Notes: a model not told the origin generated them from the sequence alone. Shown: positions 1 to 6,939, counted from the first letter of the stretch. The stretch is DNA of 8,685 nucleotides from Thermoguttaceae bacterium (GCA_017549085.1 JAFYVO010000359.1:1-8685), one strand, 5' to 3'. Numbers and translations: made by a program.

Positions 1-347
1 CCGTAATTCAACACGCGTTGAAGCAAGGCGACGAGTCGCCGTTAAACCGTAACGGACGCGGGTGCTGGTTTTGTCCGTTCATCGGAAAGTTTAAGCGCTA
101 CAACCCGAAGTTTCCACAATTTGAGCCGTTGTTGGAGTCGTTCGCAAACACTCGTCGTTCCGAATGTTGTGTTGCCGACACGCCGGAGCGGCAAGCGAAA
201 CTCGACAATGGGATGATCGCGGGAAAACTTAAACCGGAGTTGCGCCGCGAATTGCTGCGCGAAGTTTTAAAGGTTCAAGAAGAAGTCGGCTTCGAATTGA
301 TTGAAGCCGAAGAGTTGGCTTACATCGAACGGCGTCTCGGGCTTTAA
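1..347 (+). CDS. PAPS-reductase-like protein, C-terminal fragment (5' end outside window)
   Basis: The reading frame is open from the first full codon at base 3, and no ribosome binding site precedes the TTG at 18, so this is the 3' end of a longer gene cut by the window edge. About 114 residues are visible, ending in TAA at 345-347. The main clue is a Cys-Trp-Phe-Cys-Pro-Phe stretch (Cys codons 63-65 and 72-74) after a Gly-Arg-Gly, followed by a Pro-Gln-Phe-Glu-Pro-Leu segment and a helical, charged C-terminus. Phage-encoded proteins of the phosphoadenosine phosphosulfate reductase (adenine nucleotide alpha hydrolase) family often carry a similar GCWFCP motif near the C-terminus. A second Cys-Cys pair lies near 165-170. 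The ATP-binding N-terminal domain is outside the window, so the assignment rests on this motif alone. It could instead be another zinc-binding phage protein. Confidence 0.5.
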   Translation, partial: VIQHALKQGDESPLNRNGRGCWFCPFIGKFKRYNPKFPQFEPLLESFANTRRSECCVADTPERQAKLDNGMIAGKLKPELRRELLREVLKVQEEVGFELIEAEELAYIERRLGL

Positions 348-389
348 TAAATCCGGCGACCGTTGCAACAAATCAAGGAGAACGTTTCA

Positions 390-752
390 TTGGCTGTTGA
401 AAAAATCAAAACTGTTTCCAAACAAATTACCGGCGTCGAAGGCGCTACGCGAGCGATCTTTGTAATGCTTACCATCGCCGACAAAAATGTAAACGGTGAG
501 CCCGCAGCGGTTAGCGACTCTCATGTTCATCTTGCGTTGGGGAGTACCAAAGCGTCGCTGGAACAATACGGTTACGTCGTCGCTAATAGCGCGTGGGTAG
601 CGGACTTGCCGGCGATTGAGCTTGCCGACGGAGAATCCGCGCGCATCGTAAACGTGGCGACAATGGAAAAAATCACGCCGGACGCAATCGAAGACGGGGA
701 GGAAATCTCGTCGGAACTCGAAGAAGAACAACATGCAACGCAAGTCGAGTAA
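390..752 (+). CDS. Hypothetical protein with acidic C-terminal tail (120 aa)
   Basis: I do not recognise this protein. The start is taken as the TTG at 390 because AAGGAG at 375-380 lies nine bases upstream. An in-frame TTG at 363 has no such site and would place the ribosome binding site inside the gene. The product is 120 residues. It begins MAVEKIKTVSKQITGVEG, has a probable beta-strand core (AIFVMLTIADKNVNGEP) and a His-Val-His segment, and ends in a strongly acidic tail (EDGEEISSELEEEQ). It has no signal peptide or membrane segment, so it is probably cytoplasmic. It lies 42 bases after the PAPS-reductase-like gene and seven bases before the next gene, suggesting one transcript. Base composition is more moderate than in the tail genes downstream. 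Confidence 0.7.
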   Translation: MAVEKIKTVSKQITGVEGATRAIFVMLTIADKNVNGEPAAVSDSHVHLALGSTKASLEQYGYVVANSAWVADLPAIELADGESARIVNVATMEKITPDAIEDGEEISSELEEEQHATQVE

Positions 753-758
753 CACAAA

Positions 759-1082
759 ATGTTTGGCTGGTTGCGGAACAAGCTGAGTAAGACGGCGCGG
801 GCTAAGTTTAGAACAGGATACGTCAACAGACGCGGTTTTGATTTGTCCGAATATATGCCGGAAGAAGAGGCGCGATGTTTTGCCGCCGCGCTCGCCGGGA
901 GCGGCGCCGTCGTTTACAATCTTGAACATCTTATAAGACACTACGAACTGTACAATACGATAAGCTCTTGCGTCGCCGATAAGTTGCAAGAATCGCTGGT
1001 GATCGCGGATGAAGATCTCGATTCTCCTCTCGTTATGTCCGCAATTATCCGGTGGTTAACGAAACGTCTGCCGCTCGTTTAA
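759..1082 (+). CDS. Hypothetical small protein (107 aa)
   Basis: I do not recognise this protein. The ATG at 759 follows the previous stop by six bases and has only a weak upstream GAG, so translation is probably coupled to the gene before it. The product is mostly helical with a basic, amphipathic N-terminus (MFGWLRNKLSKTARAKF) and a basic C-terminus (IIRWLTKRLPLV). It also contains a Tyr-Met-Pro-Glu-Glu-Glu-Ala-Arg-Cys segment and an Asn-Leu-Glu-His-Leu-Ile-Arg-His-Tyr segment. The hydrophobic stretches are too short and interrupted for a clear membrane helix. The gene belongs to the run of small accessory genes ahead of the structural module. A 200-residue open frame on the opposite strand covers this area but is treated as a shadow. 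Confidence 0.65.
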   Translation: MFGWLRNKLSKTARAKFRTGYVNRRGFDLSEYMPEEEARCFAAALAGSGAVVYNLEHLIRHYELYNTISSCVADKLQESLVIADEDLDSPLVMSAIIRWLTKRLPLV

Positions 1083-1142
1083 GCGATCGACAGACGTCGA
1101 ACCCGAGCTGTATCGACAGTCAAAGAAAGGAAAGGAATAATA

Positions 1143-1454
1143 ATGACCGTCGCCGAATTAGAAAAGATTCTTCGTTCTTACGACCCCGACGCGCCTGTTA
1201 TTGTTAACGTTAGAGGAAGCGATCTTATATTTGCGCTTGAAGTCGCCGACGTAGAAGAGTCCTACGAACTTGAAACGCCGTATGAAATCGACGGCGTCGA
1301 ATACGGCTATACCGACTACGACGACTTTGTTGAGAGAACTGTTAAAGAGGCGTCGGAGAAAGAGGGCGAGCAAAACCGCTTGTACGCCGTCGCAGACGCG
1401 GTGAAAAAGGCAAAGCGTTGTCCTTGTTTAACATTGAACGGAAGAACGTGGTAG
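1143..1454 (+). CDS. Small acidic phage-type hypothetical protein (103 aa)
   Basis: The start is well supported: a purine-rich AAAGGAAAGGAA at 1127-1138 lies just upstream of the ATG at 1143. The N-terminus (MTVAELEKILRSYDPDAPVI) follows a pattern common in small phage and prophage proteins of unknown function: a helix, then Asp-Pro-Asp-x-Pro-Val, then a beta-strand. The middle is very acidic and rich in tyrosine (EIDGVEYGYTDYDDF). The C-terminus is basic with Cys-Pro-Cys. No enzyme motif, signal peptide or membrane segment is seen. Sixty bases without a gene separate it from its upstream neighbour, and its own strong ribosome binding site suggests independent translation. The family resemblance is from memory, so the function stays unknown. 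Confidence 0.75.
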   Translation: MTVAELEKILRSYDPDAPVIVNVRGSDLIFALEVADVEESYELETPYEIDGVEYGYTDYDDFVERTVKEASEKEGEQNRLYAVADAVKKAKRCPCLTLNGRTW

Positions 1455-1461
1455 CGGTCTT

Positions 1462-1527
1462 AATGAAATCGTCGTTTTTGATGAAGACGAAATTTCCTTT
1501 CTAATGAAAATCGCCGTTTTTGATAAA
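1462..1527 (+). repeat. Imperfect direct repeat, two ~24-base copies 14 codons apart
   Basis: Copy A is at 1462-1485 and copy B at 1503-1527. They differ by one inserted A and two substitutions. In the frame of the gene starting at 1504 both copies are in register: copy A would read Glu-Ile-Val-Val-Phe-Asp-Glu and copy B reads Lys-Ile-Ala-Val-Phe-Asp-Lys. Copy B forms the start of that gene. Copy A lies in the gap after the gene ending at 1454. Confidence 0.6.
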
Positions 1528-1830
1528 ACAAAAATGCTTCAACTTAACCGCCAAAACCTCGGCTGGAATCTGGCTACGCTCTTGCCGGACGGAACGCTGA
1601 CAAAGTTAACGCCGGACGTTTGTAAAAAAGAAATATTGAATAACAAAGTTGGCGAATCGATCGCTCGCGTCCTCGACGACAAGATCGTCAAGATATACGC
1701 AATACCTACGTCGCCGGAAGAAAGCGAATTTTATTACATTGGAAGCGACACGGGACGTCAAGGGCGTTTCAGCCTTTTCCGTTGGGCGATGCGTCGAATC
1801 GTCGCAAACGGTAAGAAGCGTGTTGACTGA
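1504..1830 (+). CDS. Hypothetical protein (108 aa)
   Basis: I do not recognise this protein. It begins MKIAVFDKTKMLQLNRQNLG and ends in a basic stretch (RWAMRRIVANGKKRVD). The middle has alternating strand-like segments (VKIYAIPTSPEESEFYYIG) that suggest a small alpha/beta fold. No ribosome binding site precedes the ATG at 1504. The frame is open upstream to base 1438 but offers no ATG, GTG or TTG there, so 1504 or the later ATG at 1534 must be used if translation starts in this frame. Just upstream, in the same frame and 14 codons earlier, lies a near copy of the first codons, which hints at a small duplication. Local GC is low: 21 of 60 bases in 1501-1560. Confidence 0.6.
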   Translation: MKIAVFDKTKMLQLNRQNLGWNLATLLPDGTLTKLTPDVCKKEILNNKVGESIARVLDDKIVKIYAIPTSPEESEFYYIGSDTGRQGRFSLFRWAMRRIVANGKKRVD

Positions 1831-1882
1831 CTTATTGTCGCTTGCTATTCGTTTTAACCACCAATATTGACTTAACGTAAAT

Positions 1883-4800
1883 ATGGCAATACTTTACTTT
1901 TCAAACAATGCCGACAGCGGCACCGGTTCGCTACGCACCGCGATAGCGTCCGCTCAATCTGGCGACATTATCCGCCCCGACGAAACCGTTTTCGAACGCG
2001 GCGCGACGATCGAAATTACGCTCGCGTCGACGCTTAGCGTCGGTAAAAACTTGACGATCGACGGCGGCCCGTTCCGCGTTCGCCTAAACGGCGGCGGCGC
2101 AATACGTTGCGCGTCCGTCGCGGCGAACGTAACGGCGACGTTTATCGGCGTCGATTTCGTCGGCGGTTACATGAACGGCGTCGGCGGCGGGATCAACGCG
2201 CCGGGAACGACCGACGTAACGTTCGAGCGGTGCGGGTTTTACGGGTGTAACGGCACATTTGGCGGCGGCGCGTACACAACGGGAACGACGCGTTATTTTG
2301 ACTGCGTTTTTTCCGGTTGCCTCGCGACCGAGTCGGGCGGCGCGATTTACCTAAGCAAGACGGCGGAGCTAAACGGAGTAACGATAGCGGGCTGCGTCGC
2401 CGGAGTCAAGGGCAGCGCGCTCAACGTCGTCAACGGAACCGCGTCGGCGGGCAACTCGATTATTTGCGGTTCCGTCAACAGCGCGAAGCCGGTCGATTAC
2501 GTTGGTTGCGTCGTCGGCGTCGCGTCGTCGAGCGTCGGTTTCGTCGCGTCGCCGCCGGACGATTTAAGCGGTGAAAATTGGGACTTGCGCTTGCTCGACG
2601 ACGCGTCGCCGAATCCGTCGATTTACCGCGATTCCGGCGCCGTCGACAAAATATCGCGATACGACCTCGACGGCAACTTTCGCGGTCGCGAAACGAACGG
2701 CGCAACTTCTTGCAGTCCCGGCGCTTACGAGACGTTGCAAGCCGATCTGTTTTGGATCGGCGTCGAAATCGACCCGACCGCGCCGAGCGACTTGAAAGTC
2801 GCGGATTACGACGCGGAGGCCAAAACTTTGATATTATCTTGGACGCCAAACCTCGCGGACGCAACCGGCTACGACGTACAGTATTCGACGTCCGGGACGG
2901 GATGGGCGAATCTTGCCGGCGCGGCCGCCGACGCGACAAGCCGTTTATGCGGGGGACTAAGCGCCGCAAGAACGTACATTTATCGTATTCGCGCCTATAA
3001 CGCGGTCGGCGCGACCGCATGGTCGACGATCACTTTTACGCCGAGCGCGCCCGACGAGGCAACCACGGAAACAGGGACGCGCGAAGTTGTTTCGCCGTCT
3101 TGGCTTAGCGCGGACGGCTGGGCGGCGTCGCGCTTTGCGACCGTTTCGGGCGACGTCGCGCCGCAAAATGGCGACGTTGTTTTTATCGACGGTTCCATCG
3201 CCTTCGACGGTAATAGCTTGCGTTTGGGAAAACTCGTCGTCGGCGGCGGCGCGTCGCTCTCCGTCGACAATTCGAGCGGCGCGACCCTTACGGCGATCGC
3301 GGACCAATTCGACTTCGGCGTCGGCTCGACGCTTCGCTCCGTCGGCTCGTCGACGTTACGGTTCCAAATCGGGCGCGCGGTGTTGGTAAGTCGTTTCGGC
3401 GACTGTGTTAACATTCAACCGCAATTTTTGCTTGGCGAAGCCGCCGGTTTAGAAATCGCGCCGACGGCGAAATTTACGACGGTCGCGTCGAGCGTTAAAC
3501 TTTACGCCAACGGGTTTTACACCAATTACAACCTGCAAATTACGAACGTCGCGACGGTCGAGGGGGATTCGAGCGGTTGCGAAAATGTTTACGTCAGTTT
3601 TCAAAAACCGACGGCGCGGATTGCCGCGAACGGAACGCCGCGCGTCGCTTGCGGACTCGTAAAATGGACGACGCCGTCCGACGCAACTTCCGATTTTACG
3701 GCGCTTGAAACCGGTTCGGCTCCGATTGTTTTCGCGCCGCGCCGTTCGGCGACGGTCGCCGGTTCCGGTTCGCACAACGACTTTTTAATCGACGTTTCGA
3801 ACGCGCAACCGTCCGGAACGCTTGCTTTAACGCTAATCGGTCAAAAGGTTTACGGCGACGCGCCGTCGTCCGCCGTCGCGCTGATCGGAAACGCGAGAAT
3901 CGACGAACGCGGCTTGACGTCGCAAACGTTGACGCCGAGCGCCGGGGCGACGTTAAACGTTGACGGCGGAAAAGCTTGCGTCGCGACGTTGAACGTCGTT
4001 GACGGGGCGAAGGTCGAATTTTCCGGGGTCGACGCGGTTTTGACGGCGACGGAGAGCGCGACCGTCGGCGCCGCGACGTTTTCCGGAGCCGGTTATTTCG
4101 CGACGCCGCAAGGAACGGACTTAACCGCCGCGACGTTCGAAACTTCCGTTCGACGCGTCGATTTCGGAGCGAACGTCGAAACGTTCGCCGCGACCGCGAC
4201 CGGCCCGACGACGGCGACGCTCGCTTGGCGCGCAACCGACGCGACGGCGCGGGTTTGCGTCGAACGGGAAAACGCCGCGTCGCCCAACGGTTGGGAAGTC
4301 GTCGCCATAACGCCGACGGAAGACGCGTCGCCGCTGGAAGTCGCGCTAAACGGAAAAGAGCGCTTCCGCATCTTCGACGGCGCGACGTTTCGCGTCGATT
4401 CCGCTTGGTTTAGCGTCGAGTTTTATCAATGTCGAACGGTTTCCGTCGCGGTCGCGTCGGCGGACGGCGGCGCGGGAGCCGCTTGGGAGGCGAGCGCAGG
4501 GGGGATTATGTTTGTCAACGGGAAAGAGCCGAAAGTCGGCGAAAATTGTTGCATTTACGCGAAGATTAAGTCGCCGATTTCCGGAACTTGGGTTCCGGCG
4601 GAGCGGGTCGCGAGCGTCGAGGCGACCGTTTGGCGCACCGGTTCGGTCGTCGAAACGACGCTCGGCGCGGTCGCTTATCGTCCGGTTCCGGCGCGAACGG
4701 TCGTTCCGGGCTGGGACGGCGTCGCGCTTCCGCCGTCGCTCGTTCTCGAAGCGCCGGTTTTGCCGGTTGAGCCGCCGGTCGCCGACGAAACGGAAGGCTA

Positions 4801-4939
4801 TAACTTTGTTTGGGCGCCGGACGTTTCGGAAAACCCGATTTTTCCGGAGTCGGGGACGTATCGAATTCAGGTTGTTATCACTCTCGACGACGGAACGCAG
4901 GTTTATTTAACGGAAGACGCGACGGTGAAAAACCGATGA
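1883..4939 (+). CDS. Large modular beta-helix / fibronectin type III protein, probable virion fibre or decoration protein (1018 aa)
   Basis: The product starts MAILYFSNNADSGTGSLRTA, matching the opening seen in many bacterial right-handed beta-helix proteins (Asn-x-x-Asp-Ser-Gly-x-Gly-Ser-Leu-Arg-x-Ala-Ile). There is no signal peptide, so it is not an ordinary secreted adhesin. Residues 87-188 form about four beta-helix rungs of 25-27 residues with recurring Phe-x-Gly-Cys and Gly-Gly-Ala-Ile/Tyr positions, like polymorphic membrane protein repeats. Residues 232-282 resemble the choice-of-anchor Q region (Asp-Leu-Asp-Gly-Asn-x-Arg-Gly, then Pro-Gly-Ala-Tyr-Glu). Residues 299-389 are a clear fibronectin type III domain (ILSWTPNLADATGYDVQYS, then YRIRAYNAVGATAWS). 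Residues 400-760 are strand-rich with autotransporter-like turns (LVVGGGASLSV). A second, degenerate FN3-like stretch covers about 765-846, and an Ig-like C-terminal domain ends at 1018. It overlaps the neck gene by four bases, so a structural virion role is inferred. Its target is unknown. Confidence 0.8.
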   Translation: MAILYFSNNADSGTGSLRTAIASAQSGDIIRPDETVFERGATIEITLASTLSVGKNLTIDGGPFRVRLNGGGAIRCASVAANVTATFIGVDFVGGYMNGVGGGINAPGTTDVTFERCGFYGCNGTFGGGAYTTGTTRYFDCVFSGCLATESGGAIYLSKTAELNGVTIAGCVAGVKGSALNVVNGTASAGNSIICGSVNSAKPVDYVGCVVGVASSSVGFVASPPDDLSGENWDLRLLDDASPNPSIYRDSGAVDKISRYDLDGNFRGRETNGATSCSPGAYETLQADLFWIGVEIDPTAPSDLKVADYDAEAKTLILSWTPNLADATGYDVQYSTSGTGWANLAGAAADATSRLCGGLSAARTYIYRIRAYNAVGATAWSTITFTPSAPDEATTETGTREVVSPSWLSADGWAASRFATVSGDVAPQNGDVVFIDGSIAFDGNSLRLGKLVVGGGASLSVDNSSGATLTAIADQFDFGVGSTLRSVGSSTLRFQIGRAVLVSRFGDCVNIQPQFLLGEAAGLEIAPTAKFTTVASSVKLYANGFYTNYNLQITNVATVEGDSSGCENVYVSFQKPTARIAANGTPRVACGLVKWTTPSDATSDFTALETGSAPIVFAPRRSATVAGSGSHNDFLIDVSNAQPSGTLALTLIGQKVYGDAPSSAVALIGNARIDERGLTSQTLTPSAGATLNVDGGKACVATLNVVDGAKVEFSGVDAVLTATESATVGAATFSGAGYFATPQGTDLTAATFETSVRRVDFGANVETFAATATGPTTATLAWRATDATARVCVERENAASPNGWEVVAITPTEDASPLEVALNGKERFRIFDGATFRVDSAWFSVEFYQCRTVSVAVASADGGAGAAWEASAGGIMFVNGKEPKVGENCCIYAKIKSPISGTWVPAERVASVEATVWRTGSVVETTLGAVAYRPVPARTVVPGWDGVALPPSLVLEAPVLPVEPPVADETEGYNFVWAPDVSENPIFPESGTYRIQVVITLDDGTQVYLTEDATVKNR

Positions 4940-5316
4940 ACGGGAACGGCTTCAACGTTTTCGCATTGCTGGGCGGCGTTGCGAATTGGCTCGGCGTCGA
5001 CGCGACGCTTGTTTTCGACGGCGAGCGGCGGCGAGTCCGCGTTTCTTGCGAGTCGACCGCTTGCGACGGCGCGACGGGAAACGAATACGGCGCGGCGCGA
5101 GCGACTTCGCGCTTCGGCGTCGAGATTAGCGAACTGCCGATCGTCGACGGAAAGACGCGGTTTCCGCGAGTCGGGGACGGGCTTGAAGTCGTCGACTTGG
5201 ACGGAACCGCGCGATTTTACAAGGTTTGCGCCGACGCGGCGACGGCTCGCGTTTGGGAATGGGCTTGGCGGACGCCGGGGCGAAGAATCGTTTTTTGCGT
5301 GTCGCGGAGCGAGTGA
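4936..5316 (+). CDS. Probable head-tail connector / stopper protein (126 aa)
   Basis: The start is the ATG at 4936, whose ATGA overlaps the stop of the fibre-like gene. A longer frame beginning at 4810 would lie wholly inside that gene and is rejected. The product is a small strand-rich protein. Residues 74-97 contain a Pro-Arg-x-Gly-Asp-x-Leu-Glu-Val-x-Asp-Leu-Asp-Gly pattern followed by Arg-Phe-Tyr-Lys-Val. This is the signature of small beta-barrel neck proteins such as lambda gpFII and SPP1 gp16-like stoppers, where a defined parameter is set and a strand reads Tyr-x-Val. These proteins close the portal channel and form the docking surface for the tail. Position supports this, since the next genes are gp10-like, terminator-like and major tail genes. 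The fold call is by pattern only, and another neck or head-completion role is possible. Confidence 0.55.
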   Translation: MNGNGFNVFALLGGVANWLGVDATLVFDGERRRVRVSCESTACDGATGNEYGAARATSRFGVEISELPIVDGKTRFPRVGDGLEVVDLDGTARFYKVCADAATARVWEWAWRTPGRRIVFCVSRSE

Positions 5317-5333
5317 AAAGGAGAAAAAACGAA

Positions 5334-5843
5334 ATGCCGGATATTCAATTCGACGTTTGCGCTCGGCTGAACCAGCTTGGCGACGCGTGGAAGCGGATTC
5401 GCGACGAAGGCGCGCCGGAATTCGAAGAGGCGGCGCGACTTTGGGCGTCGAGCGCGACAAGCGCCGCGCGGCGGAATTTGCCGTCGAATTGGCGACTCGG
5501 CGCCGCGATCGAGAACGTCGTCAAACGGTATCCGAGCGGTCTCGTCTTTGCGATGGCGGGCGTTCCGACGACCGAAGGGGCGCCGCGCGGTCGCGTCGAG
5601 CCGGGGTTTGCGAAGGGCTTGTCGCGATCTATTACGTCGAAACCGGGATTTTACGCGCGGTACCACGAAACCGGCTATAAAGCGAACGGACGTTATAAAA
5701 CGCGCCCGCGCTTTTACTTGCGCAAGGCGAAGAGAACGGCGGAACCGGAAGGGCGCGCCGCCGTCGAAGAGGCTTGTCAAAAGATTGCGGAGCGGATGCG
5801 CTCGGCGGTCGCGGAGGAAGCGGCGAAAGGCGGTTCGCGATGA
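5334..5843 (+). CDS. HK97 gp10-like tail completion / neck protein (169 aa)
   Basis: The ATG at 5334 has AAAGGAG at 5317-5323 upstream. The open frame reaching back to 5226 overlaps the previous gene and has no good start. The N-terminal 60 residues are helical and charged. Residues 107-114 read YARYHETG and residues 124-132 read RPRFYLRKA, followed by a long C-terminal helix. That order, an aromatic/His-Glu-x-Gly loop then Arg-Pro-Phe and a helix, is the hallmark of the HK97 gp10-like family, and the usual length is about 110-180 residues. These proteins act at the head-tail interface or in tail completion during assembly in the cytoplasm. The gene sits between the stopper-like and terminator-like genes, as in lambda (Z) and HK97. 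It ends in an ATGA overlap with the next gene, suggesting coupled translation. Confidence 0.75.
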   Translation: MPDIQFDVCARLNQLGDAWKRIRDEGAPEFEEAARLWASSATSAARRNLPSNWRLGAAIENVVKRYPSGLVFAMAGVPTTEGAPRGRVEPGFAKGLSRSITSKPGFYARYHETGYKANGRYKTRPRFYLRKAKRTAEPEGRAAVEEACQKIAERMRSAVAEEAAKGGSR

Positions 5844-6325
5844 ACGGACGTTCGACGTTAACGCAAGCGGCGACGTTCGTCGATTATTGCGGCGTTTTCG
5901 CGGAGGCGGTTCGCGCTTGCCTTGTCGACGGGCCGTTAGAGCTTGGCGGGGAAGCGTTCGCGGCGGAACGGGTTTTTAGCGACGCAAACCCCGGGCGCGA
6001 ATGGACGGGCGCGCCGACCGTCGAGTTTTCCGAAACGAACCGCGAACGGAAATTTTATCTCGACGGGACTTGTCGCGACGTCGCCGATGTCTCTTGTTTG
6101 ATTCGAACGACGGGACGAGCGGCGGCGGTCGAGGCTTGCGCGACGTTCAAGGAAAGCGTCGTCGCCCCGACGCTCCGGCGACTCGTTGCGTCGGCGGCTA
6201 TCGACGATTATCGCTTCGGCGACGCCGGAGTCGAGCCGGACGTTCGCGGGCTCGCGATCGGCGGGAGCTATTTCGGGTTCGTCGACTTTTCGGCGATTGG
6301 GAAACGATTTTTTTGGGAGGAGTGA
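5840..6325 (+). CDS. Probable tail terminator protein (161 aa)
   Basis: The start is the ATG at 5840, which overlaps the stop of the gp10-like gene (ATGA) and has AAAGGCGG about ten bases upstream. The product has an N-terminal helix (YCGVFAEAVRACLVDGP), then strands (APTVEFSETNRERKFYLDG and DVADVSCLIRTTG), a helix, and a C-terminal strand pair (YFGFVDFSAIGKRFFW). An alpha/beta protein of 130-165 residues at this place in the gene order is typically the tail terminator (lambda gpU-like). That protein caps the tail tube once it reaches the length set by the tape measure and joins it to the head. No single motif proves this. The call rests on size, secondary structure pattern and position immediately before the major tail gene. 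Confidence 0.55.
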   Translation: MNGRSTLTQAATFVDYCGVFAEAVRACLVDGPLELGGEAFAAERVFSDANPGREWTGAPTVEFSETNRERKFYLDGTCRDVADVSCLIRTTGRAAAVEACATFKESVVAPTLRRLVASAAIDDYRFGDAGVEPDVRGLAIGGSYFGFVDFSAIGKRFFWEE

Positions 6326-6330
6326 AGAGA

Positions 6331-6924
6331 ATGTCGATTCAAAACGCTTTTAAAATGTTCGTCGGGTTCTTCGCGCAAGACGCGACCGGCGCCGCCTATG
6401 AGCCGCTCGACGATCCGGCGTATTCCGCGCTGAAATTCGGAAAGAAGAACTTGATCCCGCTCGAGCTGGAGTTAACGAACGTCGCGCGGGGCGAAACGAC
6501 GACCGAAACGCGGGAAAAGAAGGCGATCACCGACTGCGACCGTTGGACGCGTTTCAGCGTTGGGAAAAAGAAGCAAGGGGAAATTTCGTTCAACGCGGAA
6601 CGTCCGCTCGATATGTCGCCGCTCGACGCGGCGCTCGAAAAACTCAACGTCGACGAACCGGAACTCGGGCTTCTTGTCGTCGGCGAATATAAGGAGACGA
6701 CGACGGACGGCAAGCGCGTTTTCGACGTCGTTTTCGCGACCGCCGCGTTTTATGTCGCCGGGGGCGGACTCAACGGCGAAGCGGCGGGGGCGCTGACTTC
6801 GGCGATCAAGTTTCAGCCGACCGGGAAACCGCTCGACGGGACGGCGGCGAATCGAACGACCGCGACCGTCGATCTCTCGACGAACGAAGTCGTCTTGGAA
6901 ACGACTCAAAAGCAACAAAGCTAA
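6331..6924 (+). CDS. Major tail (tube) protein (197 aa)
   Basis: The ATG at 6331 has a strong GGGAGGAG at 6315-6322, overlapping the end of the previous gene, as expected for a highly made protein. An upstream frame start at 6001 lies inside the terminator gene and is rejected. The product is 197 residues with an N-terminal arm (MSIQNAFKMFVGFFAQD), a strand-rich core (LIPLELELTNVARGETTTET, then WTRFSVGKKKQGEISF) and alternating strands to the end, with a polar Gln/Thr-rich C-terminus. Length, lack of signal or membrane segments, and position between the terminator and the tail chaperone fit the tail tube subunit of siphoviruses (lambda gpV or HK97-type). Rings of six such subunits stack around the tape measure protein. 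A minor structural protein is less likely. Confidence 0.75.
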   Translation: MSIQNAFKMFVGFFAQDATGAAYEPLDDPAYSALKFGKKNLIPLELELTNVARGETTTETREKKAITDCDRWTRFSVGKKKQGEISFNAERPLDMSPLDAALEKLNVDEPELGLLVVGEYKETTTDGKRVFDVVFATAAFYVAGGGLNGEAAGALTSAIKFQPTGKPLDGTAANRTTATVDLSTNEVVLETTQKQQS

Positions 6925-6939
6925 CGAAAGGAAAGTAAG

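Noticed and set aside
363..389. Upstream TTG start for the 390-752 gene
   Set aside because: The ribosome binding site at 375-380 would fall inside the coding region. The TTG at 390 has proper spacing.
387..989. 200-residue open frame on the - strand
   Set aside because: It lies opposite two well-arranged + strand genes, and its product is rich in Arg and Phe as expected from antisense reading. No ribosome binding site was seen.
1823..1851. Promoter-like TTGACT with TATTCG 17 bases later, ahead of the fibre gene
   Set aside because: The -35 is good but the -10 matches only three of six positions, and promoter rules for the probable host are uncertain. Not strong enough to annotate.
1649..1870. 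73-residue + strand frame overlapping the 1504 gene
   Set aside because: Arg/Ser-rich, no start signal, and mostly inside a better-supported gene.
2317..2574. Several + strand Arg-rich frames inside the fibre gene (also 2578-3000, 4512-4910, 4979-5680)
   Set aside because: They are out-of-frame shadows with highly skewed composition, without ribosome binding sites or domain patterns.
3696..4235. Long Arg/Ser-rich open frame on the - strand inside the fibre gene, with similar ones at 2475-3020 and 7591-8013
   Set aside because: Arg-rich antisense frames arise from the CGTCG/GACG codon style. The + strand reading has recognisable domains.
4810..4935. 5' extension of the stopper gene, and similar extensions of the next three genes to 5226, 5774 and 6001
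   Set aside because: Each would lie inside the preceding gene. The chosen starts have ATGA overlaps or clear ribosome binding sites and give normal family lengths.
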